Shown here: piece by piece, positions 16,010-24,684 of the stretch
Layout: each line of letters opens with the position of its first letter
Numbering within the stretch: position 1 is the first letter of the stretch
NCBI RefSeq assembly: GCF_003605735.1
Contig: NZ_QXTJ01000014.1
Location: 122,616 to 171,386, forward strand
DNA: 48,771 bases
DNA from: Pseudomonas sp. LS-2
GTDB lineage: Bacteria; Pseudomonadota; Gammaproteobacteria; Pseudomonadales; Pseudomonadaceae
Direction: 5' to 3'
Translations under genes and position numbers: made by a program
Notes under the pieces: generated by a model
What the model saw: only the letters and a program-made list of their open reading frames with translations
The model's database searches: none
What the model was told of the DNA's origin: nothing

Positions 16010-17041
16010 TCAGTTGCGCAGCCAGCCGGCTTCCTTGAAGACCGGGGTGACGCGGGCGGTGTCTTTCTCGATGTAAGCGGTCAGTTGATCGCCTTCGAGG
16101 AAGGTCGGCACCAGCGCGTTCTGCGTCACATACGCCTTGAACTCAGGTGTTTGCGAGACCTTGCGCATCAGGTCGATGTAAAAGGCACGTTGCTCGGCGG
16201 TGACATTGCCCGGCATGAAGATGGTGCGCGGGAAACGGTATTGGTCGATGCCCAGTCCGGCTTCGTGACAGGTCGGTACGTCGGCCCAGGATTTGTCGCC
16301 AGCGATCTTGTTCGTGTAGCCCATGCGCTCCTTGCTGAACACGCACAGCGGTTGCACCTGATCGCCGCGCCACTGGCTGATGCTTTCGGCGGGGTTGTTG
16401 ACGTTGGCGGCAATGTGTTTGCCCGCCAGTTGCGTGGCGGCTTCACTGCCGCTCTTGAACGGGATGTAGACGAGCTTGGTGTTGTTGGTCTGGTTCAGCA
16501 GCAAGGTCAGGGTCTGGTCGACGTCCTTGGACTGGCTGCCGCCCATGCGCATTTTCGACGGGTCGGATTTGACTGCTGCGTAGAAGTCTTTGGCGTCTTT
16601 CCACGGCGCGTCCTTGTAGGTCCAGAGGATGAAATCGTCCTCGGCAACGGCAGCGACCGGGGTCAGTTCCTGCCACTCGTAGCCGAGCTTGGACACCAGC
16701 GGCAGCAGATAAATGTTGTTGGTGGCGATCACCAGCTTATCGGCGTCACCTTTGGAGACCTTCATGTCGAGAAAAGCTTCTGCACCGTTGCCGCCGCCCT
16801 TGTTCAGGACCACGGTATTGACGTCGAGGAGCTTGTGGGTGCTGATGATCGACTGAATCAAGCGGCCGAGTTGATCGGTGCCGCCACCTGGACCACCGGC
16901 CACGACGATCTCGACATTCTTGTCGGGTTGCCATGCCGCGAGGGCAGGGGTTGGAAAAGCCAAAACTGGAAGCGCCGTGGCGCACATCAGCGTGCAGCCG
17001 AACAGCAGACGGGACGCGCGTCGAAAGGATGCGGTTCGCAT
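16010..17041 (-). CDS. tctC: Tricarboxylate-binding periplasmic protein (Bug/TctC family)
   Basis: Periplasmic solute-binding protein of 343 aa with a signal peptide (LLFGCTLMCATALPVLA, cleavage near ALA at about 36). The family signature follows: VEIVVAGGPGGGTDQLGR, then VVLNKGGGNG, and a DVPTCHEAGLGIDQY segment near residue 245. It captures the acid and passes it to TctAB. As the first gene of tctCBA it should be the most abundantly made. The ligand (citrate, isocitrate or another carboxylate) cannot be fixed from sequence. The promoter should lie in the region 17042-17236. Confidence 0.94.
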   Translation of the reverse strand: MRTASFRRASRLLFGCTLMCATALPVLAFPTPALAAWQPDKNVEIVVAGGPGGGTDQLGRLIQSIISTHKLLDVNTVVLNKGGGNGAEAFLDMKVSKGDADKLVIATNNIYLLPLVSKLGYEWQELTPVAAVAEDDFILWTYKDAPWKDAKDFYAAVKSDPSKMRMGGSQSKDVDQTLTLLLNQTNNTKLVYIPFKSGSEAATQLAGKHIAANVNNPAESISQWRGDQVQPLCVFSKERMGYTNKIAGDKSWADVPTCHEAGLGIDQYRFPRTIFMPGNVTAEQRAFYIDLMRKVSQTPEFKAYVTQNALVPTFLEGDQLTAYIEKDTARVTPVFKEAGWLRN

Positions 17042-17236
17042 GGTGATCCTCTTTCTTGTATTTGTTATGAGAGGCCGACCTGTCGATCAGCCATGCGAGG
17101 AGTGTGTGTAGGTTGCTATGTCGCGTCTAGTCAAAACATCACATACACCGATAGCCTGAGGTTATAGGTGATGGTGCGAAGGTCCTCAGGTAGAGGTGAT
17201 CTGGCAGATGATGTGGGAAGGTGTGTCCACGCCGTT

Positions 17237-17344
17237 GTAGCAGTCCGGCTTGCCGGCGGTGAGATTCTCAGGACCGCCACCGCCACCGCTACCGCTACCG
17301 CCACCGCTACCGCTACCGCCACCGCCGGCAAGCCGTCCTGCTAC
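17237..17344. repeat. REPIN, family A, with expanded hexamer-repeat spacer
   Basis: The outer halves are normal REPs (GTAGCAGTCCGGCTTGCC on the left, GGCAAGCCGTCCTGCTAC on the right). The interval between them contains nine tandem hexamers of ACCGCC or ACCGCT (17273-17326), in the order C C T T C T T C C at the sixth base. Ordinary REPINs in this window span 66-67 bases; this one spans 108. The 321-base gap 17042-17362 contains this element and, upstream of it, the likely tctC promoter. Confidence 0.9.
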
Positions 17345-17362
17345 AGGGTGGACGTTTGCAAC

Positions 17363-17689
17363 TCAGCCTCCCAGAAACTTGAACGCCCACAGTACGCCCA
17401 TGCCAATGCCCAACGTCAGCAACGTGCTCCGGGTTTTCCATGCGATGAAGGCTGCGATGACGGCCGCAGGGATCTGTGGGTTGTTCAACATCCACTCGCT
17501 TTGGCCGGGCGGGTAAATCACCGCAGGCAGCACCAAAGCCGCCAATACACTCGCCGGGACGTAGCGCAGCGCTCGGTCCAGGAACGCGGGCATTTGCCAC
17601 TTTCCGTAGAGTTCGACAAAAGAAAGACGCATGGCGAATGTCCCGAGACCCACCGCCAGAAACAGTCCCCACAAGGCCAGATCGCTCAC
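17363..17689 (-). CDS. azlD: Branched-chain amino acid exporter, small subunit
   Basis: AzlD-type membrane protein of 108 aa with four hydrophobic helices (LALWGLFLAVGLGTFAMRLS, then VPASVLAALVLPAVIY, IPAAVIAAFIAWKTRS, LLTLGIGMGVLWAFKFLGG). It pairs with AzlC to export branched-chain or related amino acids. The start overlaps the azlC stop by four bases. It lies between azlC and the expanded REPIN. Confidence 0.92.
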   Translation of the reverse strand: MSDLALWGLFLAVGLGTFAMRLSFVELYGKWQMPAFLDRALRYVPASVLAALVLPAVIYPPGQSEWMLNNPQIPAAVIAAFIAWKTRSTLLTLGIGMGVLWAFKFLGG

Positions 17690-18426
17690 TGCGCTTCTCC
17701 CTCAATGGCGTTTGTCGAAGCATCACGAGCAGTGTCTTTGCGCAGGTTCTCGATCAGGACCCCCGCGACGACGCCACCGATAGACGCCGTCACCAGGCCG
17801 AGGTTGTACGGCAGCTTGATCGCCAGCACCGCAATGGCTCCGCCAACGATGGCCGCGCCTAACGTTGCCGGGCTTCGCAGGTTGGGAACGAGCAACGCCA
17901 GAAACGACAACGGAATGGCAAAACCCAGCGACCAGGTTTCAGGAATGCGCGCCCCCAGAATCACCCCTGCCAACACCGAAAACTGCCACGCCAGGTACAT
18001 TGCCAGGGCCGTACCCATATAAAAGTGCCTGGCATGAACCCCCAGCTCGCCAGAGACCAGTTTCAGGCTCGACAGCGCAAAGGACTGATCGGAGAGCAGA
18101 TAGGACATCGGCCAGGTCCAGCGCCGGGGCAATTTGTGCAGGTGAGGAGCCAGCGATGCGCTGTACATCATGAAACGCAGGTTGATGATCAAGGCGGTCA
18201 CCACGATCGTCAGTGGCAACGCTGCGGTGTGCATCAACTGCAGCGCAACCATCTGCGCCGAGCCCGAATAGAACAGTAACGTCATGCCCATGGTGGTGCC
18301 CGGCGACATGCCCATCTCGGTCGCCATGACTCCCGTCACCAACCCGAAAGGAATCACGCCGGGAATCAGCGGAATGAGTGTCTGTACGCCATGACCAAAA
18401 GCATGTCCTGCGCTCCGATAATGCAT
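17686..18426 (-). CDS. azlC: Branched-chain amino acid exporter, large subunit
   Basis: AzlC/YgaZ family permease of 246 aa. The family stretch HGVQTLIPLIPGVIPFGLVTG is near the N-terminus, LLFYSGSAQMVALQLM lies at about 50-65, and RFMMYSASLAPHLHKLPRRW follows. About six helices. It is co-translated with azlD and divergent from a LysR gene 146 bases away, which is the usual arrangement for a regulator controlling the pair. Confidence 0.93.
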   Translation of the reverse strand: MHYRSAGHAFGHGVQTLIPLIPGVIPFGLVTGVMATEMGMSPGTTMGMTLLFYSGSAQMVALQLMHTAALPLTIVVTALIINLRFMMYSASLAPHLHKLPRRWTWPMSYLLSDQSFALSSLKLVSGELGVHARHFYMGTALAMYLAWQFSVLAGVILGARIPETWSLGFAIPLSFLALLVPNLRSPATLGAAIVGGAIAVLAIKLPYNLGLVTASIGGVVAGVLIENLRKDTARDASTNAIEGEAQ

Positions 18427-18572
18427 TTTTTCTTGTCCTTTTCTGTTCCCGCTGACTGACGCCCGAAGGCTGGATTCGCTAGCGTCACATGAAGCGGCGT
18501 GGGATAAATCATAGGGGCTGGTGGCGGTCGGCTGAATCGACTTTTTTTGTGAGAAAGCAGGTAGTTTTTGTT

Positions 18573-19526
18573 ATGGCGAAAGACGCGCGACAGGATCATG
18601 CCTTGATGCAGATGCCCTCGTTCAAGGCAATGAGGTCATTCGTGGCAGCGGCAAAATATCGGAATTTCACCCGCGCCGCTGAAGCGCTCTGCGTCACCCA
18701 GGCTGCGATCAGCCGGCAGATTCGCGATCTGGAGCTTTATCTGAATACCGAGCTGTTCATTCGCACCGGCCGGGAAGTGAAGTTGACCGACGCCGGTACC
18801 GCGTTGTTCGACGCCGCTCAGCTGTCGCTAACCAACATTTTCAACGCCACCGAACGCATTCGACGTGAAAGCAATGACAAGCGAACCTTGACGCTGTGCT
18901 GCTCGCCAGCGTTTTCGTCGATGTGGCTCGCGCACCGGATGAAGGACTTCTTCAGCGCCAATCCCGATGTCGACCTGAACGTGATCACCACCCAGCATTT
19001 TCTCGCGATGGAGCCGGGTGTCACGCCGGATATCTTCATCACCAAAGTGTTCGATCTGCGTCCGGGGTACGACCGCACGCCGCTGTTTCACGAGGTCGTC
19101 TACCCGGTCTGCACTCCGGGTTATCTTCAGGAGCATCCGCAGGTTCGGACGATGGAAGGCTTGCGCGAAAGCATCCTGCTGGACCTCAACCCTTACGGGC
19201 GCTCGCAACTGTCGGAGCAGGTCGATTGGAATGTCTGGTTTTCCTTCCAGAACGTCGAGGTGCAGATACCTGCGTCCCAAAGCCCGCAGTATTTCAGCAC
19301 CAACGACTACAGCCTGCTCACGCAGATGGCGCTGGACGATCAAGGCGTGGCTTTGGGGTGGGATCACCTGATCGGGCATCTGATCGAACAGGGAAAACTG
19401 GTCAGACCCGTCGCCGAACAACTGGACCTCAAGGACGCCGTCCAATACCTGCTGATCGACGAGAAGAAGGCCGACGATCCGGCGTGCCGGCGCTTGAAGG
19501 AATGGTTGATGGCACAGTTCGCGTGA
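18573..19526 (+). CDS. LysR-type transcriptional regulator divergent from azlCD
   Basis: About 317 aa from the chosen ATG (MAKDARQDHALMQMPSFKAM), with AGGTAG about ten bases upstream. The helix-turn-helix is in FTRAAEALCVTQAAISRQIR and resembles the GcvA/AmpR branch (MPSFKAMRSFVAAAKYRNFT). An effector-binding domain follows. The frame is open back to 18489, but that would consume most of the promoter shared with azlC. It most likely regulates azlCD; inducer unknown. Confidence 0.9.
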   Translation: MAKDARQDHALMQMPSFKAMRSFVAAAKYRNFTRAAEALCVTQAAISRQIRDLELYLNTELFIRTGREVKLTDAGTALFDAAQLSLTNIFNATERIRRESNDKRTLTLCCSPAFSSMWLAHRMKDFFSANPDVDLNVITTQHFLAMEPGVTPDIFITKVFDLRPGYDRTPLFHEVVYPVCTPGYLQEHPQVRTMEGLRESILLDLNPYGRSQLSEQVDWNVWFSFQNVEVQIPASQSPQYFSTNDYSLLTQMALDDQGVALGWDHLIGHLIEQGKLVRPVAEQLDLKDAVQYLLIDEKKADDPACRRLKEWLMAQFA

Positions 19527-19599
19527 GCGATTGCCGACAGGTCGTGTGGCTACATCGGGTTTGGGGATCTACGAAGATATGACTGTAAGCCATAACCCT

Positions 19600-19665
19600 G
19601 TAGCAGTCCGGCTTGCCAGCGGTGGCGATCTCAAGGACGTCACCGCTGGCAAGCCAGACTGCTAC
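19600..19665. repeat. REPIN, family A
   Basis: Inverted REP pair (GTAGCAGTCCGGCTTGCCAG... and ...CTGGCAAGCCAGACTGCTAC) between two convergent genes, the LysR gene and ycaC. The palindrome centres carry matching compensatory changes (CCAGC/GCTGG), which supports a selected hairpin. Confidence 0.92.
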
Positions 19666-19691
19666 AGGGGCAGATGGGGATCTACAGTCGA

Positions 19692-20315
19692 TTACTTCTT
19701 GGCTGTCAGCGCGGTGTAGCCGTTCATCAGGTTGCGATAGTTCGGGATGCGCTGGGACAACAGGTTGCCCAGGCCTTCGATGTCGTTGCGCCAGTCGCGG
19801 TGCAGCTCGCAGGCCACGGCGAACCAGTTCATCAATTGCGCACCGGCCGCCGACATGCGATTCCACGCCGCTTGCTGCACACCTTCGTTGAAGGTGCCGG
19901 ATGCGTCGGTCACCACGAACACATCAAAACCTTCGGCCAGCGCACTCAGGGTCGGGAACGTCACACAAACGTCAGTCACCACACCGGCAATGATCAGTTG
20001 CTTGCGACCGGTTGCCTTGATTGCTTTGACGAAATCTTCGTTGTCCCAGGCGTTGATCTGACCAGGACGAGCGATGTACGGCGCATCCGGGAACATCTCT
20101 TTCAACTCAGGCACCAACGGACCATTCGGGCCTTGCTCGAAGCTGGTGGTCAGGATCGTCGGCAGGTCGAAAAACTTGCCGCAATCGGCCAAGGCCAGCA
20201 CGTTATTCTTGAACTCGTTCGGCGAAAAATCCTGCACCAGCGAAATCAGACCTGTCTGGTGGTCAACCAGCAGCAGTACGGCGTCGTTCTTGTCCAGGCG
20301 CTTGTAAGTTGTCAT
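19692..20315 (-). CDS. ycaC: Isochorismatase-family hydrolase YcaC
   Basis: Cysteine hydrolase of 207 aa, the same length as E. coli and P. aeruginosa YcaC. The catalytic Asp is in LLLVDHQTGLI (about residue 19), and the cis-peptide plus nucleophile Cys are in IAGVVTDVCVTFPTLSAL (Cys at about 118). The Lys of the triad should be in the KEMFPDAPYIARPGQINAW region. Family proteins form octameric rings; the physiological substrate is not settled. It is a single gene, convergent with the LysR gene. Confidence 0.92.
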   Translation of the reverse strand: MTTYKRLDKNDAVLLLVDHQTGLISLVQDFSPNEFKNNVLALADCGKFFDLPTILTTSFEQGPNGPLVPELKEMFPDAPYIARPGQINAWDNEDFVKAIKATGRKQLIIAGVVTDVCVTFPTLSALAEGFDVFVVTDASGTFNEGVQQAAWNRMSAAGAQLMNWFAVACELHRDWRNDIEGLGNLLSQRIPNYRNLMNGYTALTAKK

Positions 20316-20522
20316 CGGTGCATTCCTTTTGAGTCGAGAAGTTTGAGTGTCGTAAGGGCGCCGCGTTTAGGCGTTTAGCTCAGTTGCTGCGGCATGGGTG
20401 TACTTTAGGCAGGGAATGATTTGATAACAATCCGGCCAAATCGAGACTTACTGATTCTGATTTGGGGACAATTTTAGATTCGCCAGCTGCATTCTGGCTC
20501 GCCAGCGTGGCGCCCTAAAGAA

Positions 20523-20623
20523 CGCCACCGCCGGCAAGCCGTGCTGCTACATCGGTCTGTGGATTTACGAAGTTGGGCCTGCAAGCGCCCAACCCTGTAG
20601 CAGTTCGGCTTGCCGGCGGTGGC
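20523..20623. repeat. Two family A REPs, outward-facing
   Basis: A minus-oriented REP (20523-20550) and a plus-oriented REP (20597-20623) face away from each other. They lie in the 510-base gap between ycaC and the MFS gene. The part just left, around 20497-20512, looks like a decayed partner of the first. The rest of the gap (to 20825) must contain the MFS promoter; I see no gene in it. Confidence 0.85.
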
Positions 20624-20825
20624 AGCGTCAGGGTTTCATGTTGAAAAAGCTCGTGCGCAACGGACTGACTTATTACCGGATGTCGGAGTTGCTATATCCT
20701 GCGGCTATCACCGTATTTCCAGTTTTGATTAGACGGTTATCGCTGCGCCTTCGATAGTGACGGCCACGACGGGCGTTCTCGCAGAAGGACGTCAACAATA
20801 AAAACAACAAACCGAGGTACGCACC

Positions 20826-22175
20826 ATGGCCCGCAGCAGCGCCGACGTGCACCTGTCCGCGACAGGTCAATCGTATGCCCCTCCCGTTTCCAGCGTTGCC
20901 AGCGCGACCAAGGCCAGTACGGTTCGCTGGCGCATCTTCGCAATCATCTTCGTGCTCACCATGGTCAACCTGATCGACCGGGTTTCGTTGTCGATCGCCA
21001 TGCCGACCATCGCCAAGGAATACACCCTTTCGCCTGCGATGCAGGGTCTGATTCTCAGCAGTTTCTTCTGGGCGTATGCGTTGTTGCAGATTCCGGGCGG
21101 CTGGATGATCGACCGGTTCGGACCGCGCCGGGTGATCACCTGGTCAACCGGGTTGTGGGGCACGTTTCAGGTGCTGGCGGGTTTTGCTACCGGCGGCGCG
21201 TCGTTGTTATTCGCACGGATGTTTCTCGGGGCCGCCGAGGCGCCATTGTTCCCCTCGGGCGGCAAACTGATTTCTCTGTGGCTGGCGCCGAGTGAACGCA
21301 GCCGTGGTGCGGTGATGATGGACAGCGGCAGCCCGTTGGGCGTGGCGCTGGGTGGTTTGATCATTGCGTATCTGATCGTGGTGCTGGACTCCTGGCGCTC
21401 GGCCTTCGTCATCGCCGGTGTCGCGACGCTGCTGTTGGGCTGGGTGTCGTGGCGCTACCTGCGTGACGATCCTTCGGTGCACCCGCAAGTCAACGAAGCG
21501 GAGCTTGCCAAGATCAACGCAGGCCGTGAAACGCCGGCTGCCGAAGCCGCCCGGGCCAAGGTCAAGGGCCTTGGCATTGCGGCGCGTTCGCTGACCGGCC
21601 TGCTGATCGGTCGCTCGACCTGGGCGATGGTGTATTTCGGTCTGCTCACCTGGGGCCCGAGTTATCTGGCTCAGGCGCGGGGCTTCGACATCAAAGGCAT
21701 CGGTTTCGCGACGTTCGTGATCTTCATTTGCGGTTCCCTGGGTTCGTTAACCGGCGGTTTCCTCTGCGATGGTTTGATTCGCAAGGGCGTGCGCCGTGGC
21801 GTGGCGGTCAAAGGCCTGCTGACGTTCTCCGGTGTGATTGCCTTGGGTGCTTTGCTGGTCTTGCCGCAATTGAGCGACCCGATTGCCGCCGTTGCGCTGC
21901 TGGCAATGACGGCGTTCTTCCTGATGTGGGGCAGCCTGTACTGGAGCTTCCCCGCGTTGCTCGCCGCCCCGGCCCGGGTTGGCCTGATCGGCGGCGTGAT
22001 GAACCTGGCGGGCAGTATCGGCGGCATCTTCGTGCCGATTCTGGTGGGGGTGATCCTGCAGTTCTTCGGCGGTTTCGGCGCAGTGCTGGGCTTCTTTGCG
22101 ATCTGCGCTGCGCTGTTCGTGCTCGCGACATTGCTGATCGGTCTGGACGGCCAGCGTGAGGTGAGCAATGGCTGA
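20826..22175 (+). CDS. MFS transporter, anion:cation symporter type (sugar-acid uptake)
   Basis: Twelve-helix major facilitator protein of 449 aa. The first helix contains LTMVNLIDRVSLSIAMPTIA, the N/D-R pattern of the hexuronate/galactonate symporter (ACS) group. The loop 2-3 signature is GGWMIDRFGPRRVITW, and the central loop is charged. GAGGT precedes the ATG. The stop lies inside the next gene (8-base overlap), so it is the first gene of a catabolic operon with a lactonase-like hydrolase and a PdxA2 dehydrogenase. Import of a sugar acid or lactone with protons is the likely role. Confidence 0.9.
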   Translation: MARSSADVHLSATGQSYAPPVSSVASATKASTVRWRIFAIIFVLTMVNLIDRVSLSIAMPTIAKEYTLSPAMQGLILSSFFWAYALLQIPGGWMIDRFGPRRVITWSTGLWGTFQVLAGFATGGASLLFARMFLGAAEAPLFPSGGKLISLWLAPSERSRGAVMMDSGSPLGVALGGLIIAYLIVVLDSWRSAFVIAGVATLLLGWVSWRYLRDDPSVHPQVNEAELAKINAGRETPAAEAARAKVKGLGIAARSLTGLLIGRSTWAMVYFGLLTWGPSYLAQARGFDIKGIGFATFVIFICGSLGSLTGGFLCDGLIRKGVRRGVAVKGLLTFSGVIALGALLVLPQLSDPIAAVALLAMTAFFLMWGSLYWSFPALLAAPARVGLIGGVMNLAGSIGGIFVPILVGVILQFFGGFGAVLGFFAICAALFVLATLLIGLDGQREVSNG

Positions 22176-23127
22176 TGCGTTGTATAACGGCCCGATTGTC
22201 GACGCCCATCATCACTTCTGGGACCCGCAGGCCAACTATCACCCTTGGCTTTCGGAGGGGGCCGACATCCCGTTTCGCTACGGCGATTACTCTGCGATCA
22301 AGCGGCGTTATCTGCCGCCTGATTACTTCGCTGATGCCGGTGAGCACAACGTCGTGCAGACGGTCTACGTCGAGACCGAATGGGACCCAGGCGACCCGAT
22401 TGGCGAGACCCGATTCGTCGAGCAGATCGCTGCACGGTATGGCGTACCCAATGCAGTCGTGGCCCAGGCCTGGCTCGACCATCCAGACGCCATCGCGGTG
22501 CTCGCCGAACAGGCTCTGTTCGCCAGTGTGCGTAGCGTTCGGCATAAGCCGGGCGGCCCAACGACGCCTGAAGAAGTCGGCGAGCAACGCACATTGATGA
22601 GCGACGAGCGCTGGCGCCGCAGTTACGCCACCTTGCACGACCTGGGCCTGCATTTCGATTTGCAGACCCCTTGGTGGAACCTGACGGAAGCCGAATGGCT
22701 GGCGCGTGACTTTCCGGACACCACGCTGATTCTCAACCACGCCGGACTGCCGTCAGATCGCAGCGTTGAAGGCCTCGCAGGCTGGCATGCCGCGATGGCG
22801 AAACTGGCCGAACAGCCCAATGTGGTGGTGAAGATTTCCGGGCTCGGCCTGCGCGGCATCCGCTGGAGGGCTGCTGACAACGCATGGATCGTGCGCGAGA
22901 TCATCGCCATGTTCGGCACCGAGCGCGCAATGTTCGCCAGCAATTTCCCGGTCGACAGCCTGTGTGGCGCGTTCGACGACATCTACAGCGGTTTCAAACA
23001 CATCGTTCGTGATCTGCCGAGTGCCGATCAAGTGCGTCTTTTCTACAGCAATGCGCAGCGAATTTACCGTTGCGAGCCGTGCGCCGTGGCACGTCCGTGG
23101 CCGGAACAGATGAGGAGTCAGGCATGA
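22168..23127 (+). CDS. Amidohydrolase, sugar-lactonase-like (COG3618)
   Basis: Metal-dependent TIM-barrel hydrolase of 319 aa. The opening DAHHHFWDPQANYHPWL is the signature of the group that includes L-rhamnono- and L-fucono-lactonases and 2-pyrone-4,6-dicarboxylate lactonase. Further motifs are LILNHAGLP (metal-ligand His), VVVKISGLG and FASNFPVDSLCG (Asp). It is translated from inside the MFS gene with its own GAGGTGA site, and its stop overlaps the pdxA2 start. Opening a sugar lactone to the free acid fits the dehydratase gene downstream; this is context-based inference. Confidence 0.88.
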   Translation: MADALYNGPIVDAHHHFWDPQANYHPWLSEGADIPFRYGDYSAIKRRYLPPDYFADAGEHNVVQTVYVETEWDPGDPIGETRFVEQIAARYGVPNAVVAQAWLDHPDAIAVLAEQALFASVRSVRHKPGGPTTPEEVGEQRTLMSDERWRRSYATLHDLGLHFDLQTPWWNLTEAEWLARDFPDTTLILNHAGLPSDRSVEGLAGWHAAMAKLAEQPNVVVKISGLGLRGIRWRAADNAWIVREIIAMFGTERAMFASNFPVDSLCGAFDDIYSGFKHIVRDLPSADQVRLFYSNAQRIYRCEPCAVARPWPEQMRSQA

Positions 23128-24128
23128 ACAAAACCCGATTTGCAATGGTACTGGGTGATCCGGCGGGCATCGGCCCGGAATTGATCGCACGTTTGCTTAG
23201 CGAAGAAAAAGTGCGCAGCCAGGCCCATGTTCTGCTGATTGCCGACGAGGCAGAAATGCGCCGGGGGATGGACATCGCGGGCGTATCGTTTCCGTATCGG
23301 CAGATCGATTCGCTGGACTCGCTGGAGTTCTCTGATGACACGCCCCTGTTCTACAACTTTCGCGGCGATGCGGTGGGCGAGTTTCCACGCAGTGAAGCCA
23401 GTGCCATCGGTGGTCGTTACTGCCTCGATACGTTGAAGATTGCGGTTGAACTGACCGCAGCCAAAGTCACCAACTCGGTGCTGTTCGGGCCGCTGAACAA
23501 GACCTCGTTGCACATGGCGGGCATGGACCACAACGACGAGCTGCACTGGTTCGCCGAGCTGCTGGGCTTCAACGGGCCGTTCTGCGAATTCAACGTGATG
23601 GACAACCTCTGGACCTCCCGCGTGACGTCCCATGTGGCGTTGTCGGCAGTGCCGGGGATGCTCAGTCAGGAGCGGGTGATCGAAGCCATTCGACTGATCG
23701 ACACCGCGCTCAAACGCAATGGCCTCAAGGCACCGCGCATCGGTGTTTGCGGCTTGAACCCGCATAACGGCGACAACGGTTCGTTTGGGCGTGAAGAGAT
23801 CGACATCATCGGCCCTGCCGTGAAAACCGCGCAGGCGCAGGGCATGAATGCCGATGGGCCGTATCCGGGGGATACGATCTTTCTGAAGGTGCAGGGCGAC
23901 GCCAATGCGTTCGACGCGGTGGTGACGATGTACCACGACCAGGGACAGATCGCGATCAAACTGATGGGGTTCTCGCGCGGCGTGACGGTGCAGGGCGGGT
24001 TGCCGATTCCGATCACCACGCCCGCTCACGGGACCGCATTCGATATTGCGGGTCAGGGCAAGGCGAACGTTGGCGCGATTCGCCAGGCGTTCGAGATCGG
24101 TTGCCGGATGGGGCAGAGCAACGTTTGA
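23124..24128 (+). CDS. pdxA2: PdxA2-type dehydrogenase (4-hydroxythreonine-4-phosphate dehydrogenase family)
   Basis: NAD-dependent dehydrogenase of 334 aa. Family blocks are MVLGDPAGIGPELIARLL at the N-terminus, FGPLNKTSLHMAGM, the metal-ligand His residues in SHVALSAVP and TMYHDQGQIAIK, and the C-terminal TTPAHGTAFDIAGQG. GAGGAG precedes the ATG, which overlaps the previous stop (ATGA). PdxA2 proteins commonly work with a DUF1537 kinase on D-threonate or erythronate phosphates. No such kinase is present here, so it probably oxidises another hydroxy acid or phosphate. A terminator follows directly. Confidence 0.88.
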   Translation: MNKTRFAMVLGDPAGIGPELIARLLSEEKVRSQAHVLLIADEAEMRRGMDIAGVSFPYRQIDSLDSLEFSDDTPLFYNFRGDAVGEFPRSEASAIGGRYCLDTLKIAVELTAAKVTNSVLFGPLNKTSLHMAGMDHNDELHWFAELLGFNGPFCEFNVMDNLWTSRVTSHVALSAVPGMLSQERVIEAIRLIDTALKRNGLKAPRIGVCGLNPHNGDNGSFGREEIDIIGPAVKTAQAQGMNADGPYPGDTIFLKVQGDANAFDAVVTMYHDQGQIAIKLMGFSRGVTVQGGLPIPITTPAHGTAFDIAGQGKANVGAIRQAFEIGCRMGQSNV

Positions 24129-24170
24129 TGGCGTGACGTTTTACCCGGTTCATAACCGGCCACGTTTTTG

Positions 24171-24208
24171 CCGCAGAACGCTCTATCAGCGCTCTGCGGT
24201 TTTTTTTG
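24171..24208 (+). terminator. Rho-independent terminator after pdxA2
   Basis: Stem CCGCAGAACGCT / AGCGCTCTGCGG with one mismatch and a short loop, followed by eight T. It ends the MFS-lactonase-pdxA2 transcript. Confidence 0.92.
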
Positions 24209-24259
24209 CTGTGCTTCAATTCAGACGGCGCCCCAATGCGTTGATTCGGCCCGGGAGGG

Positions 24260-24392
24260 CGTGGGAGGCCGACTTGTGGGCGATCGATTGCGCAGCAGTC
24301 GTAAAATCAGCCCCCTCGATCTGCCTGATACACCGCGTGCTCAATGTTCGCTGCCGGTGCCCGGAAGATCGTTGGCAAGCCGGCCTCCCACG
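24260..24392. repeat. Inverted REP pair, family C
   Basis: CGTGGGAGGCCGACTTG on the left and CAAGCCGGCCTCCCACG on the right are near-perfect inverted copies about 100 bases apart. The sequence differs from families A and B. The 556-base gap 24129-24684 contains the terminator and this element. The remaining 292 bases up to the enolase gene should hold its promoter, and no gene is visible there. Confidence 0.78.
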
Positions 24393-24684
24393 CCTTCGGC
24401 AGAAGCAGCTCGGTGTAGTTGGCATGGTTATTTGTTCGGCGGAAGCGAATAGTAACCAGCACGCTTCTGTAATCCAGTCGGTCCCGCAATACCCTGTGGT
24501 GCTCCTATAACTGAGCGTACAAGTCTGCGGCCAGAGCGATCACCTGTAGCTATCACTGGATACGCATAAGTGATTAGCCGATCCCCGTTGCCGCTGGCTA
24601 AATCTGCTCATCGACACGCGACGCAGCGCTCTGCGGCGACGTTCGAACAACAATTACAAGAAGCCGATCCAGGGAATCATACTC

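Noticed and set aside
17131..17331. Minus-strand open frame with a long Ala-Val repeat
   Set aside because: It is the translation of the ACCGCY hexamer array inside a REPIN; there is no ribosome site or homology.
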